Source of the DNA: Bugula neritina
Lineage: Eukaryota > Bryozoa > Gymnolaemata > Cheilostomatida > Bugulidae
DNA length: 64,000 nt
Direction: 5' to 3'
NCBI GenBank assembly: GCA_964035545.1
Contig: OZ037765.1
Location: 24,608,504-24,672,503, forward strand
Of the stretch, positions 22,811 through 36,250 are shown in pieces. A model generated the notes under the pieces. The model had not been told where the DNA came from. It searched no databases and saw nothing but the letters and a program-made list of their open reading frames with translations. The translations under genes were made by a program, and so were the position numbers. The first letter of the stretch is position 1. Each line of letters opens with the position of its first letter.

Positions 22811-25184
22811 TGACCAATGTCATCAGTTCACTATTGGTATTGGAACGTTGCAGCGACGAAAATCAAAAGAAAGGTTTAAAAAATAAACTATTAAAACTTC
22901 TATAACTTTTGCCTCTACATGGTACAATTGGTATCTAAGCCCAACATAATGGTAGAGGTTGCAACTACGGTTTTGATCGTCACAGTTTAAGTTATGATCA
23001 TGATGATCATAATATTCATAATGATGAGGCATTCAAATGTTGTACAGGACGCATAATACATATTGTAAAATAGGACTCGCTTAGCAGCTCCTACATTTAT
23101 ACGAGTTATCTTCTCTTATGTGAAAAGTCCGCACCTTGCTGCAGAACTGATTTGCAGTACAAACATATAAACCATTCGACATCCTAATCATAAAACTATT
23201 TACGAATATTAAAAAGTGCTTTATACCATAAAACATTTTCTATATTGTAGTATCTATACTTTATCTTCTGAAACACTGTTATACACATATATCATTTGCA
23301 AAGTAGGCTATATAGCCTACTTATAGCTATCAATTAAAAAACAATTTATTATACAGGAATTATCAAACAGTTTTCCAAAAATCTTGCCAAATGAGTTGAG
23401 TTAAAACCTGTTGATTATTATTCTGACTCTTTCCTAAATTTATTGATTGCTCACTTGCCAAGTATTGCTGTGTCATGTATTGATGCATACAAGTTTGTTT
23501 AAAGGCAAAAGCATTGTGAGAGTCTGCTTCAGATGAAAAAGTTGTTATAGACAAACTATATCTTTACCATGCTGCCAACATATGGCTTGTCAACTAAAAC
23601 TGAGGCAGGCAAAGACTTTAATTTTTGTTCAGCATGGGCTCATATTACACAACTACTTGGCATGCATCTGGGTTCAGAACACATTTGCTTCTTTTTGTAG
23701 TATAGTACAACTTCCTGTGCTATCAGAAAAAAAAAACTTTTCGAAAAACTTCCTATTCTATTCTCATCTTACCTCTGCTATGTTTTTAAGCTATTGGTTA
23801 GCCACAATGTGTTATGTTATCTGGCTGCTCCTAATTCATATATAGTGAGTAGATGTAGATTATGCAAAAAAAATTTCCCTGTAGATTTTCTAGCTTACAG
23901 ATATTTTTGACTTTATTTTTGAAAATAGAAACTGCATGTATAGAAATCCTTATATATTTAAATTAGTAAGTTATATATATTTTCACATATGGAAAAATGG
24001 TTCCAGACTTCAGCTAGATTAGCTGTACTTCCTGCATTCCTCAAATATATATTTTTTTGTTCCAATATCAGTTATGGAAACTTTATTAGAAAATAGAACT
24101 TTGAGCAATAAAAACATTTTGCAATGTTTTTTTTCAAGAAGCATCAAAATACAAATTAGCATGACATGATATCTGCAATGCTCTACAAAAAAACCAGCAT
24201 GACTAAAAGTGGCATCAGCATCCACAGCCTTGACTAAATTTGTATAAAGCACAGTTTTTTAGACTCTAAACTTTGATCAACAAACTCAAAAACAATTATG
24301 TACATATTAGTATTGTAGAGCACTTAAAACAGGTTTAAAAAATTTCTATCCATACTATTTTTGAGATGAACTGCTTTAAAGAGAGGACAACTTCCCTTAG
24401 AGAAGTTTGTTGACGAACCCAAGAAGCAGACAACATTTTCACATTACCAAGAGTAAAAATGAGAAGGCATAATAGTGAGCAGCGAGATCACTGATAAAGT
24501 TAATTGGTCAAATTCCTTTGCATTTCAACTGCTATAAATACTTCAGTTTTAATTTTTCATAGCCTATCAACACTAGCATTGTGTGAGGGGAAGCAACAAG
24601 CAGCCATCAAATACTATCAGGAGAAACAACTCTTGATGGCGTATGTATATTGTAAACAACGTATATTCTTGAGTTTTCCCTACAAGTTTTATATAACACA
24701 TTGCTGAAACTTTGTTTATTTTACACGTGCAAATGCAAAACTCAGAATGAGCACCACATTTATTACAATTTCTACAAATAAGCAAGTGCAGAGATTAAAC
24801 ATGAATTAAGTTATATCGATTACCAATACAGCAGTATGTTAACAATCACAACAGTAAGGTGCTGACAATGATGAAAAACAAGTAGCAAAACATACATAAT
24901 AAGTTATCATAAAATACATATTCATTAGGCTTATGTTGTAGTTTATACACAATATTTCAGAAATAATAACTAAGCTACAACAACTAAACCTATTGCCATC
25001 AAAATACACATTGAAGTGGTGACAAATCTAAACAGACTAGAAAGCAGAATTATTCTGCATAAATAAAATATTATTACACCATAAAATATGTTACAAATAA
25101 GTTATAAAATTTGTGTACTAAGTAGTGATATAACTAAGTTTATCCAGTTAATCAACAGCACCAACATTAAGCAGAAGATTGTGG
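22811..25184. other. Intergenic between SLX1 5' end and ULK 3' end
   Basis: No motif-bearing gene was found. Open frames near 23363-23845 and 24019-24252 lack splice partners or known motifs. The right part should contain the ULK 3' UTR; minus-strand AATAAA hexamers (TTTATT) occur at 24759-24764 and 24715-24720. Confidence 0.4.
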
Positions 25185-28100
25185 TTAGTTCAAAGATACA
25201 CAATAGCCTTGGCTTTCTAGGTAAATTAATCTCTTTTCTACTTCTTTTTTGTGGGAGGTAAGTAACCGTCTGTCATGATCAATGGTAGCCATTTCTGCCA
25301 GACTATGCAGCAGTGTTCGTGCACCATTGTACTTCTTGACACACTGTAACCAAGTATTTAATCATTGGAAACAGTAATAACTATATACTGTCCTGAACAG
25401 AGAATACAAAGCATCTCAAGAATATAAAGTCTAAGGCTAAAAAGTCTACACAGCAACACGCTAGTGATATTGTCATAATGCTTATAGGCTACGGACTATA
25501 AAAGGATTCTAATGTAATAAGAAGTTATCCAATTTAGTTGAAGCTTAAACTAGAATTATATTATACTTTAACTGTCATCTCATGTTGAATAATACTAGAA
25601 GCTAGAATGCCATGATCCAAACAGTAGTCAGTGCATTAACTAAACTACAATTAAATAATCACATTCAATCCTTTGACACACTTTGTATGGCACTCATAAG
25701 CTGATGACTCAACCATAATTTAATATTAATTTTGAGCATATAACACAGTTAGTGTTATATTCAATAAAACAATATAAAAAACAAACAAATTATTTTCATA
25801 CTAGTACAAACCTCTGTAGAGTTGCCATGCAATTCATCTATTGCAGCTTGTTGGCACTACAAATACAAGAATATAGACATTTTTATTTACTAATAACAAT
25901 TATCTTTATCGAAGTTTTAATTTCAAAACTTTCTGAGTTTGATGCTTATAATAATTATTCTGTGCTTAGTCTATCAGCCATTTTAGAAAAAACAATGCTC
26001 CGAAAACTTAAATCCTGTTCAAAATTTCTTCTATAGTCACACAATGAAATATAATTGATCATATAAAATTATATTATTTTAGGAGCTGAATTTCCAGGAT
26101 GTTTTCAGCTTAAACTATCACTTCAACATGTTTAACCTGATAGATTATTTGTGTGGCTCCGGCTATATTAACCAACAAGGTAAGAACATAACAAATCACT
26201 TTATGATCACAACTCTTTCGAGAACGGATAGTAGCATTAGAGAAAACAATTATTTTGAGATTGGGGTTGAAACCCTTACATCACCAATAGCAGCATTGGC
26301 AGTATAGAGTAAGCCTTTATTAGTTACACTACCAGGCTAACACTAAAAAGGAAGGCTGAATAGGAAATTTACTAAAAGCTCAGAACACAGGTACTTATAA
26401 GTCTAGAGTCTAGACAATACAAGGGTTCACAACACACTCCTAAGAAAAGTTTAATGCCTAATGTAAGCATATATTTCCATCATAGTATGACTAACACAAA
26501 TAGCAGAAAAAGTTTTAAAATACTACAAACTTTCCAAAAAAACCTGCTGGTAACATATTTGAGAGCTTTTAAATTATTCCACCAGCTCAGCACATGTGTC
26601 ATGCTAGAGCAGCACTTCTTATCAACAAGACTACAACATGAACTATAAACAGCATGGCCTTTCTAATATATGCAGCTGTAGTAGCATGTGGTAATCTTAC
26701 CAAATCAATAGCATGCTCGTATATCAGTTTGTCAGCTGTATTGCTCAGGAACTGCTGGTCCACCCCAGCCCCTTCTGTATCCACTCCTTTTGATTTCAAT
26801 ATTTTACTTTTTGCCAGACATGTGTGATAAAAGCCATTCAGTTCCTTTACAGCTAAAAAATGAATGATTGGTACAGATCAGGTGTAATGGCAGAAGGATA
26901 GAATAACACAATAAAGCTAAAACAATCTTTCTCAATAAAATCTCTCAGTTCAACACTTTACATAAACTATATGCAGATTTATAGTTTGATATGCTGCTAC
27001 TTACTATCTCGGACAGCCTGTGAAGGGTGGAGCTTCTTACTGGTGACCTGGTCTTTGGCAAGTTGGAGTGAAGCAGAAAGCAGCTGAAGAGCTCTTATAT
27101 ATAAAACTAGTTGTTCAATTCTTCTCTGTTTCTCACTCACGAATACCATGCAGCCAGTGAACTTATTAGCGTCACGAGACTCTAGCAATGGTGACATCCG
27201 ACTCTGGGCTAGTTCAACTAAATTCTGGATAACTTTTGCTACAAACTGTAACTTTTGAAGAACATCTTTGTGCTCAGCATTGTGCAATGTCTCATCAGTT
27301 AATTCTGGCACAACAAACATCACAGGGCCTTCCATATTGGGTGGTGATTGGGCATACGGAAAAGCAACCATGTGAGACGAGGATTCAATGTTGGAATGGA
27401 TGCTTGCACTGTTCTCCTTGTCCATAGTGTCTCTGGCAAAGCTAGGCTTACGTAGCAAATCTGCTAACCTATTGCCACTACTATGAGGTTTATGGTGCTC
27501 AATAGAGAAGCTGTTGCTAGTTGTGATTGCCTGCTGATGGACTGACCCTGTCTCGGCAGCGTAATCCTTCAGAGAGCCTTCAGTGTTGGATCTCTGCCGG
27601 GATGTAAACTGCCCTGTAAAAACAGGAAGACTCTCTTTGCTAAATAACACCACTTTGGGTAAACAACGAAATTTAAACTTTATATTTTGATAAAACAATG
27701 GTCTGTATAATATGAACTATTTGAAGTTAAAAAACAATTAGTGAGACATAATCATGAAAAGAAACACACAAATACTCAACAATTAAATTGATGAAACATT
27801 CTTAATAAATTACTGAACAATTAGTTTCTGTTTATTACTTTTATATTATTTGCTTACAGATATTATTTTTATTGTGGAAATTTATTCATGCCTTTACCAT
27901 GTTTATTTAATTTTAAAGTATCTTGCTATAATATCTCAATCTATATCTCGATTATTGAACAAGCCAGTTAATTATATTCTGATTAATAATTTTGCAGAGT
28001 TTTATATATTCAGTTGCAAATAGTATTATTTAAATTCTAAATGAGATAGCAAACACACCAACTTTGTGTAATTTTAATTCAGTTTTATTTCATTGACTTA

Positions 28101-31100
28101 GAGTGAGCAACTCTCAAATACTGTAAGCTGGTAATCCAAGTAGTCAACCGAAGTAACACATAAATCACAGCAACATTTATTTGTAACCTTACCTTTGTAG
28201 TTTGGTGGTGTTCCCATATGAAATGTTATGTTAGGCGGAGTGATAGAGCCAATGTCAATATTAGAAGACGACTCCGAACTGCGCCGAGAACGAGGCGAGC
28301 CAACCTGACTGTGACGTCTAAACCTGCCGGGACTGTTCGGCGAAATGGCAGCGTGACGGGCTGTGATGTTTGTAACTGGAGGTGAGCCGCTGCCAGAGTG
28401 GCGGGTTGGGGCAGCGAGGTTTCGAACTGGAACGGGAAGGGGGGACGAGTCTACTACAGGTAAGCTTACAGGACGATCAGAGGAAACAGGTTTCACCTGC
28501 TGACCAATTCTTCCTTGCTCCACATTGCCCAAAACCTCAAAGTCTTTCTACAAGTTTTCAAAAACTATTTCATATAATTATCATAGATTTACCAAAATAT
28601 ATCGCCCATGTGAATATAAATCAGCAACATATAATCCAAATATGAATGTGAATATTATACAAATATGTGCGATTATAGTAATTTCAAAAGTGAATGTGGG
28701 CCTACATTAAACAACATTTATAATATAACATACAATTAAATGTTTATATTTGATCAGAAAGCTATACAACAGTTTAGTATAGTCTAACTAACCTCTGTGT
28801 TTTTATTCTGAACAGCACGTTGAAGTGGAAGTTTGGAGTTGTCTGTCTGTTGAGCTGGGAGCAGTCTTTGCCGATTGGCTTCTGTTTTGTCAGCCATCAC
28901 AGGCTCAGCTGTCGCCCTGCCTTTCCTCTCTTCTGCAACTCGAGATGTCGCAGAAGATGGTGCAGAAGCATTTGTTTTCACTTTAGAATATTTCGTCACA
29001 AAAGGATGGTTAAAGAATGCAGTAAACTCTATTCTGTCAACAGAGTTCCGTTTCAATAATCTACAAACATAAACAGAGTTGTTGCATCCTTTGTGATAGG
29101 AGAACATCAAAGTTTAGATACACATTCTAAATACAGGATACAAATTAGCTAAGTAGCCTCAGAGTGATAATAAAGACTTGAGAATATGGAAATTCACTCA
29201 ACCTGACGATAAGATCTTTCAGCAACGAGGAGGTGCCACTTGGTATGATTGGCTGCAGATTACGATTTTTCTCGTAGTAGCTCTTTAGCTGTGGGGGAGA
29301 GTCAGCGTGGAACGGACCCCTACCAGTGAGGCACTGATAGACAATAGTGCCGATGCTCCACAGGTCTGCCTTCGCATCATACCTCTGCGACATGAGAACC
29401 TCTGGGGCCATGTACATTGGAGACCCGCACAAAGTAGCAGCCATTACACCGGCTTCCAGAAATCTCGCAAACCCAAAGTCAGCTGAAGTGCAAAATATAA
29501 CTCTTAATCAGCAGAGAAACATTACATGTTAAAATGGCTGACTTATAATTTTTTGAATATTAAATACTAGACTAGTTACTTTATTTGAAGTCAGTGACCA
29601 TGAGAAGTTACTAGATTGTCTATCATAGTAAATGTTTATAGTTGAATCAGTTTAACAGCTGTAGACTCGAAAATGCAAAACTGTGTGTTAGTGAAAAAAG
29701 GGTCTACATATTTATTTCATGAAACTTGTAAATGGTCTCTGGTGAACAGGCTTTAGAGGAATTTAACTATAAAAGTGCCTACCAAGTGAATTCTATTAGT
29801 ACTTAGTGATGTCACATAGCACATCATACAAACTACTAGAACATACACCAATAGGCAAGACTCTGGCTAAAAGCAACAATTGATGTTTCAGGGAATTAGC
29901 TGAGAACAGAATTATTGACCATTGATGCTAATATGAATAACATGTTATGATTGTCCAGCTATTATTAGTAAGCTAGCTAGTTGGGCTATTGATTCTAAAC
30001 TTCCAACGCATTACTGTGTTTAGAGTACATTCAAACAATCCAAAGTCATAATATTGGAAAGATAATATTCATTGAAAGTAGCCAACTTGCATAATATGTG
30101 GATATTTGGTGCCTAATGCCTATCATAATAGATTACATAAGGTAGCTCACTATTTACATTCACAATACTACACACATTGAACTATAACTATAAACAGTTA
30201 TAGTTCAATGTCTGAAGTTTTAGTTCATTGACTACACCCTTGTTACCTTAGGTTCTGTTTTGTATAAAGAGTAACCAAATTTCATTAAGAGAAAATGGTA
30301 AGCTTAACTCAATTTTAATATTAACAAAAAAAAACCATTTAAATATTAATTACAGCACAGAAAGATAGGCAGCAACAGTCAATATAAGATGTCTCACCTA
30401 TTTTTATTTTGATTTCACTAGGTTTTCGGTTGTAAGCAGATGGATAGGCAAGCAACAGGTTATGGGGCTTAATATCTCTGTGAACAATTCCTTTAGTATA
30501 TAAGGCCTCCATTGCTGCAGCTACAATAGTTTTGAATATATTATTAGTTAGAATATAAAACAGTGGTTCAATCTACTGGGTAGCAAGCTAGCCACCAGGT
30601 AACAAAGCTACACAGGGACAGAACCAAGCACTCGGTATTTATAAACTTTTTGAAATATTGAAACACAACTAGCCGATGTAATGTAAATGTATTGAGTGTA
30701 ACTGACTTTATAGGCTCAAAAATTCTTTCCTAATGCTGATGATACTTCTATGAATCTAGTTACATTAAAGATGAGATTAAAAAACCTAAAACAATACAAG
30801 CTTAGGAAAATTGAGAGTGCTGCTTTGATCATTCTTCATGAAAGTAAAGTAATCACATGGTAAATATAAAGAGTATGGGTATTGAGCAAGACTTGTGACT
30901 CATTATTTCACTGTAGGTTAACATTAGAAGTTACTATTCTGACAAGCAATATGAACGAAATCAATCAATATTACACTCAACACACTTACGATACACTATT
31001 GACGCAACATATCTGGCAGTAATGATTCAGCTGAACAGACACATGTTAGAATCTCATGAATAATATTGGAAATGCTGTTTATATTCCAACAGCATGTCAA

Positions 31101-33318
31101 AGTATTATTTAATGAATCGCTCATCCACTTATAATGTGAACTTGTACAAAGAAAGCAAAACTTGGAGATAGTATTATTGTCCTAAATTTTGCTCCAGCAC
31201 TACAAAACATCGTGCCAAATAAATAAACCTACCTATTTGAGACACAAACATGGCAATAGTGTCTTCACTTAGAGTTTTCTTCTCTCGAAGATAGTCTGAT
31301 AAGTCACCTCCATTACAATACTACAAGTAACAATATGTTATGCAGGACTATAATATTTAAAACAAATTTTATCATTTGCCATTTATCTACAATTATGAGT
31401 CAAGAAAACTTTTTAAATGGAAAAATTGTAGCTCCAACTTCAAAATAGTTTTTTGAAGAATAGAAATAAATTATCTATGCTCTCCACTAATGATTGCAAA
31501 TCAATTTGATTAACAATAGCCAACATCATTATGAAAACCTTTAACATTCATAAAGGAAAAGAACCTAATCAAATGAGTAATAGAATATTGAATTCTCACT
31601 TGACTTATAGTCGAATCATTCAATTACGGTACCTAATAATTCTCAGAGTGAAATTACATGTAAACAATTGCAATACAGAGATCTAGAAAATTTGTACCTG
31701 GGACCAAATTAGACACATAAACTGAATTGATGTACAATAGTGTTTAATTTTGATGACGCCAACTAAAGAATACTGTGAATGACACATTGGTGAACATTAC
31801 TGCTCTGCAGAACATGCTTTTTTATTAGAAAGTGGAGTTTTGGCAATCGACCAGCGCACAATAATCATTATAAAGGCAAAAATGATGTCTATAACTCACC
31901 TCTGTTATAAGATAGAGGGTATCAGACGACTCCTACAAGCAGTGAATTGAGTTGATAATTAACATAATATGACACCTGAAACAGGCTGAGCTAACTAATA
32001 GTGAGTTAAGATGCTGCAGACTACATAGAGAATAAGAACCAATTCTTTTTACTCTAAGAATGCTGGGTTAGTTAAAGTCACTCTGAACTATTATTTCAGA
32101 ACTACAACTAGGTGGTGCACAAATCAAAATAAATTTATTTCTTATAAGTTTACAACATAATTTAGGTATAACAATTTAACACGTTTTACTTCAACTAATA
32201 AACTTGGATGTTTCAATTTTTCTTCTGGTAATTGTGTTATCTAAACATTTTATTCAAACTTAGTAACATGACTGATTCAAAAAATTGTTAAAAAAATACC
32301 AAACGCAATTCTTAAATGTAGTGGGAAATACTAAACAAATTAGTATATCCATACATTGAGTTCTAAATAGATGTTCTCTAGATTTTTAGTAATAGAACGG
32401 TATTTACCTTACAATCCAACAGCCGCACCACATTTTCATGTTGCAGACTAGATAGCTCCTGAAATATAATTAAAATAAAAGATACATTTAATACAGTGTT
32501 GAGGAGTCTTGTCTAGCACAATATTACAAATGCTAGTTTAAACCATAATATATAAATATAGTGATCTACACTAACGAGGGGCCCAACTATAACACACACA
32601 GGGAATACAACATAACAACACACACAGAGAATACTGATACAACACACAACGGGATTATAATATAATACCTTGAGGATTCGAATTTCTTTGCTAAGAACTG
32701 CTTGAGATTTTGGAATCTTCTTTTTCTCAATGCATTTGACAGCTATCTCAAATCCTGGATTCTGTAACAAGTATCAGTTATTATTAGTGGTTAATATGAA
32801 ACTGAGTGACTTTGGGAAGCTGCCACCAGCTTAGGTGAGTAAAAATTCTAAATTAAATATTGAACAGTTGGACCTACTGTCAACACTGAAGGCACTTTAT
32901 TCATCATCTAAGAGAAAACCTAACTCATTACCAATTGTAAGCTGTTGATAAAAATTGCCTTGCAGCAGCAATTGTGAATCAATAGATCTGCCTTCAGCTA
33001 TAGAGTTCTGTCAAAACCTATTACAGCATATATATTAAGTGAAAATGCCAGCAGTTCAGTATGTATCACAAGCATATATAAAACAGTAGTAAACAGCAAA
33101 GCCCTAATGTCACATGTATGGAATTATGATAGTTATAGACATTCTCACTACTAAACAGTAAGCTTGATGATACATTTTATAAGTTTAATTAGTAGATAAA
33201 AATAAATAATGTGTGAAGTAAATAATACCTTGCGAAAACACCCTTTGTATACAATAGCAAAAGCTCCTTGTCCTAGCTTATCTCGCAAATCATAATCATA
33301 ATCACCAACATGCTGCAT
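25185..33318 (-). CDS. ULK: ULK1/2-type (ATG1) autophagy-initiating Ser/Thr kinase
   Basis: Thirteen coding exons give 781 residues: 33318-33229, 32761-32669, 32458-32408, 31932-31900, 31320-31233, 30520-30398, 29482-29203, 29060-28793, 28547-28193, 27613-27005, 26852-26701, 25856-25812 and 25343-25185. The N-terminal kinase has P-loop [15 protein letters not shown]-type lysine K39 (EIAVK), HRDIKPHN (catalytic D134), DFG at 161-163, an activation loop with T176 in the [13 protein letters not shown] block, and [17 protein letters not shown]. This matches ULK1/2 closely. A low-complexity Ser/Pro middle follows and includes KDFEVL at 343-348, a fitting LC3-interacting motif. The C-terminal EAT/MIT region has [25 protein letters not shown] and AAIDELHGN and would bind ATG13 and membranes. 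It is shorter than human ULK1 (1050) because the middle is shorter. An acceptor at 33366 suggests a 5' UTR intron. Confidence 0.95.
30175..30210. repeat. Perfect 15-bp-arm hairpin (CATTGAACTATAACT family)
   Basis: CATTGAACTATAACT (30175-30189) and its exact reverse complement (30196-30210) flank a 6-base loop ATAAAC. It lies in the large ULK intron between exons 6 and 7. Further partial copies of the motif occur at 16915, 34564 and 36503. Confidence 0.8.
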
Positions 33319-33365
33319 TTTGCTGATAGATTGTCTGCAATCCTCACTATGGAAGTGACACAATG

Positions 33366-34096
33366 CTGAAATTGTAAAGAGGCAAGCAATTATTGTTCTT
33401 CAAAGCTATGGAGTAATTTTAATAAGCACCCCAAGTAATACTTATAGAATAACTCTGTGTAAATAAATTATAGCGTCTTGAAATATTTTGCAAATTTCAG
33501 AGTAAAATAATTGTTTTTAAAAATAGTAGTGCATTATTTTTTCCTATTTAAAATTTTAATTATGAACTTTTAACATAATCTTTTTAAAAAATTGAGCTTT
33601 AGACTCACCAAAATAATGAAAAATATGCAAGTAACATATGATGTACAGCTATTTCCAGAAGCTCGCATTTCATTTTAATATTGTAAAATTTTATATAAGA
33701 TACAATGGAGAAACATTTTAACTTATGCAATATTCTCATTTGCTGAGTTCTAAATTGTTTATTAGAAAGTTGTAAGAAAATTAAGAAGAGGTAGCTGCAT
33801 TCAATTAACAAATAAATACAAGATTTAATACTACGAGGAGTCTATAATATTGTAATGCCTACATATACTAATCGCTTAAAACAATATTGAGACATTTTTA
33901 TATAATCAAAAGTAAAACCTTAACTGTACACGTTTTAATTGATCAAATAGGGATAAGTTTTATTCCGATAATATACATGTAGACTATATCGAAAAATAGA
34001 GCCTGTGCTGCCAAAAGTAAGAAAATGTGAATACAGAGTCAAAGAAATATCACGTTGTGAATGTTTAATATCCAACAGAATAATTATGACTCACTC
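33366..34096. other. 5' flank of ULK
   Basis: AT-rich; likely holds an upstream non-coding ULK exon and promoter. A minus-strand frame at 33605-33811 has no recognisable motif. Confidence 0.35.
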
Positions 34097-34397
34097 AATA
34101 GTCAATGCTATTAATATAATAATAATAGTAATACTAATACTAATAATAGTAATACTAATACTAATAATAGTAATACTAATAGTAATAATAGTAATACTTA
34201 TACTAATAATAGTAATACTAATACTAATAATAGTAATACTAATACTAATAATAGTAATACTAATACTAATAATAGTAATACTAATACTAATAATAGTAAT
34301 ACTAATACTAATAATAGTAATACTAATAATAGTAATACTAATAATAGTAATACTAATATTATTAATACTAATATTAGTAATACTAATATTAGTAATA
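34097..34397 (+). repeat. 21-bp-period minisatellite of TAATAC/TAATAATAG units
   Basis: The main unit is TAATACTAATACTAATAATAG, about seven or eight tandem copies from roughly 34127 to 34320, with minor substitutions. It decays into 15-bp units (TAATACTAATAATAG, then TAATACTAATATTAG) up to 34397. The long open frames on both strands (repeated Ile/Leu/Val one way, Leu/Val the other) are by-products of the absence of in-frame stops in the repeat and are not genes. Confidence 0.9.
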
Positions 34398-34560
34398 CTA
34401 ATATTAGTAGTTTTGGTGGTGGTGGTGGTGGTGATGGTGGTGGTGGTGATGGTGGTGATGGTGATGATGGTGGTGATAGTGGTGGTGGTGATGATGGTGG
34501 TGATAGTGGTGGTGGTGATGATGGTGGTGGTGATGATGATGATGGTGGTGGTGGTGATAG
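34398..34560 (+). repeat. (GGTGGTGAT)n purine/GT-rich minisatellite
   Basis: GGTGGTGGTGAT-type units with occasional GATAGT, abutting the AT-rich 21-bp array. The strand bias changes abruptly at about 34397, so two repeat types are fused here. Confidence 0.9.
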
Positions 34561-36250
34561 TAGCATTGAACTATAACGTTATAGTTTTAGTTCAGTGAGT
34601 GGCAGTAGTAATAGTAATATTATACGTAGTAGTATTAATTTAGTAGTATTGTACTAATAGTTAATGTTATAGTTATATAGGAAAGTTATACCAAGTTCAA
34701 TAATTATACTAAGTTTATAACATTGATAATTATGATGTTTATCAGTTTGAATTTAACTTAATAAATTAGAATTATCATTATGATCATCTTAATTTTATAA
34801 TGCATGCTACAATAATTGTAATATAACACCTATAATATGAATATCTTAATATATCCTAATATTCATAATTACCATAATCATAGAATCAGGTCATAGTGAT
34901 AGTCAAACACTAATAAACTAAGACAGCAGTAATACTCATACTGATAGTGATAACTGACAAGTTGTACTCATATCGATAGTACTAGTAGCAGTATAAATAT
35001 GAGTATCGTACTAATCACTTATTACTGATGAGATTTACTTTTAGTGATGGCCATACTGATATTGAAACTGAATCAATATTATTATAGTGATAGTCATACT
35101 CGTAGAAAATACTGAATAGTAATATTCATAATTATAAACACTTAGACTTAGAGTTAGTCTAAGACTTACACTTACAGAACTTATTGCTAGTAGTAGTTTT
35201 ACTGTGTCTGTTAGGTATAGTGATTGTTAGACGCTAGTGTAAGTTTTGCACCTACTGTTACACTTACTCACTTAGTCTTGCTTAAATTAAAGCTAGTGAC
35301 TGTGAGTTACCACTATCAAATTCACTAAGTCTAACCTAGTAACTTTAGAGCTTAAGCAGTAAGTACGACCAAATCAAAATGAGTAAGACTAGGTGCACCG
35401 TGAAGTGTACGTGTTACACTTACTCACTTAGTCTTAGACTTAGTGATGGCGAATATGATACTCATGCTTGGTACAGCAGCTGTAAGTTTAAGAATAACTG
35501 ACTTCTGAGTAAGTCAAAGTAACTGTCTAACTGACTAGCTCTAACTCTAAGAGTCAGACTCAGACTGATACTACTACTATTACTAATAGTAATAGCAATA
35601 CTTATACTAATACTAATAGTAATACTAATAGTAATAATACTAATACTAATAGTAATACTATAAGTATATGATACTGATGGTAATAGCTACTGATGGTAAT
35701 AGTAATACTTAGTCCCACACTAACAGTAACAGTAATACTAATATTAATAACACACTCACAGTGTAACTGTAAGTGTTATTAACTCTAACAGTATAACTAT
35801 AAGTATTCATAATAGTATTACTATTATTAGTATTACTATTAGTATTACTATTACATTTACTGCATTAGCCTTAGGCTTAGTATTACATTTACTCAATTAC
35901 TGTCTTAGATTTAGTAACATTAATTAATACTAATAGCATAGTCATACCAATAATATTGATAATACTAATACTAATACTAGTAATAGCAATACTAATACTA
36001 ATATTAATAGTAATACTAATACTAATAGTAATAATAATACAATACTAAGACTAAGAGTAAGTTATTCTAAAGTCTAGGTCAAAGTGAGTAACTAACTGTA
36101 AGACTAACAGTAAGTGTAACAGTAACTGTAAAAATTGGTTATACTTCTAGTTATACCTATACTTACACTTACAGTTACTACGTTACTTATGATAGGAATA
36201 ATACTAATAGTGAGTAACTAAAGTCAAAGCTGAGAGTTAACGTGATAGTA
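34561..36250. repeat. Long degenerate trinucleotide-walk patch (ULK/AKAP1 divergent gap, left half)
   Basis: About 1.7 kb of mixed ACT/AGT/CAT/GAT/AAT words and reverse complements, for example TAATACTAATACTAATAG, CATACTGATAGTGATA and CACTTACTCACTTAGTCTTA. No fixed period and no coding sequence. The left edge carries a hairpin-family copy (34564-34597). Confidence 0.75.

Noticed and set aside
34005-34598. A 197-codon plus-strand open frame and a 122-codon minus-strand frame overlapping it
   Set aside because: Both are read entirely through tandem repeats lacking in-frame stops, giving Ile/Leu/Val or Ser/Pro/Leu runs. There is no family motif or splice context.
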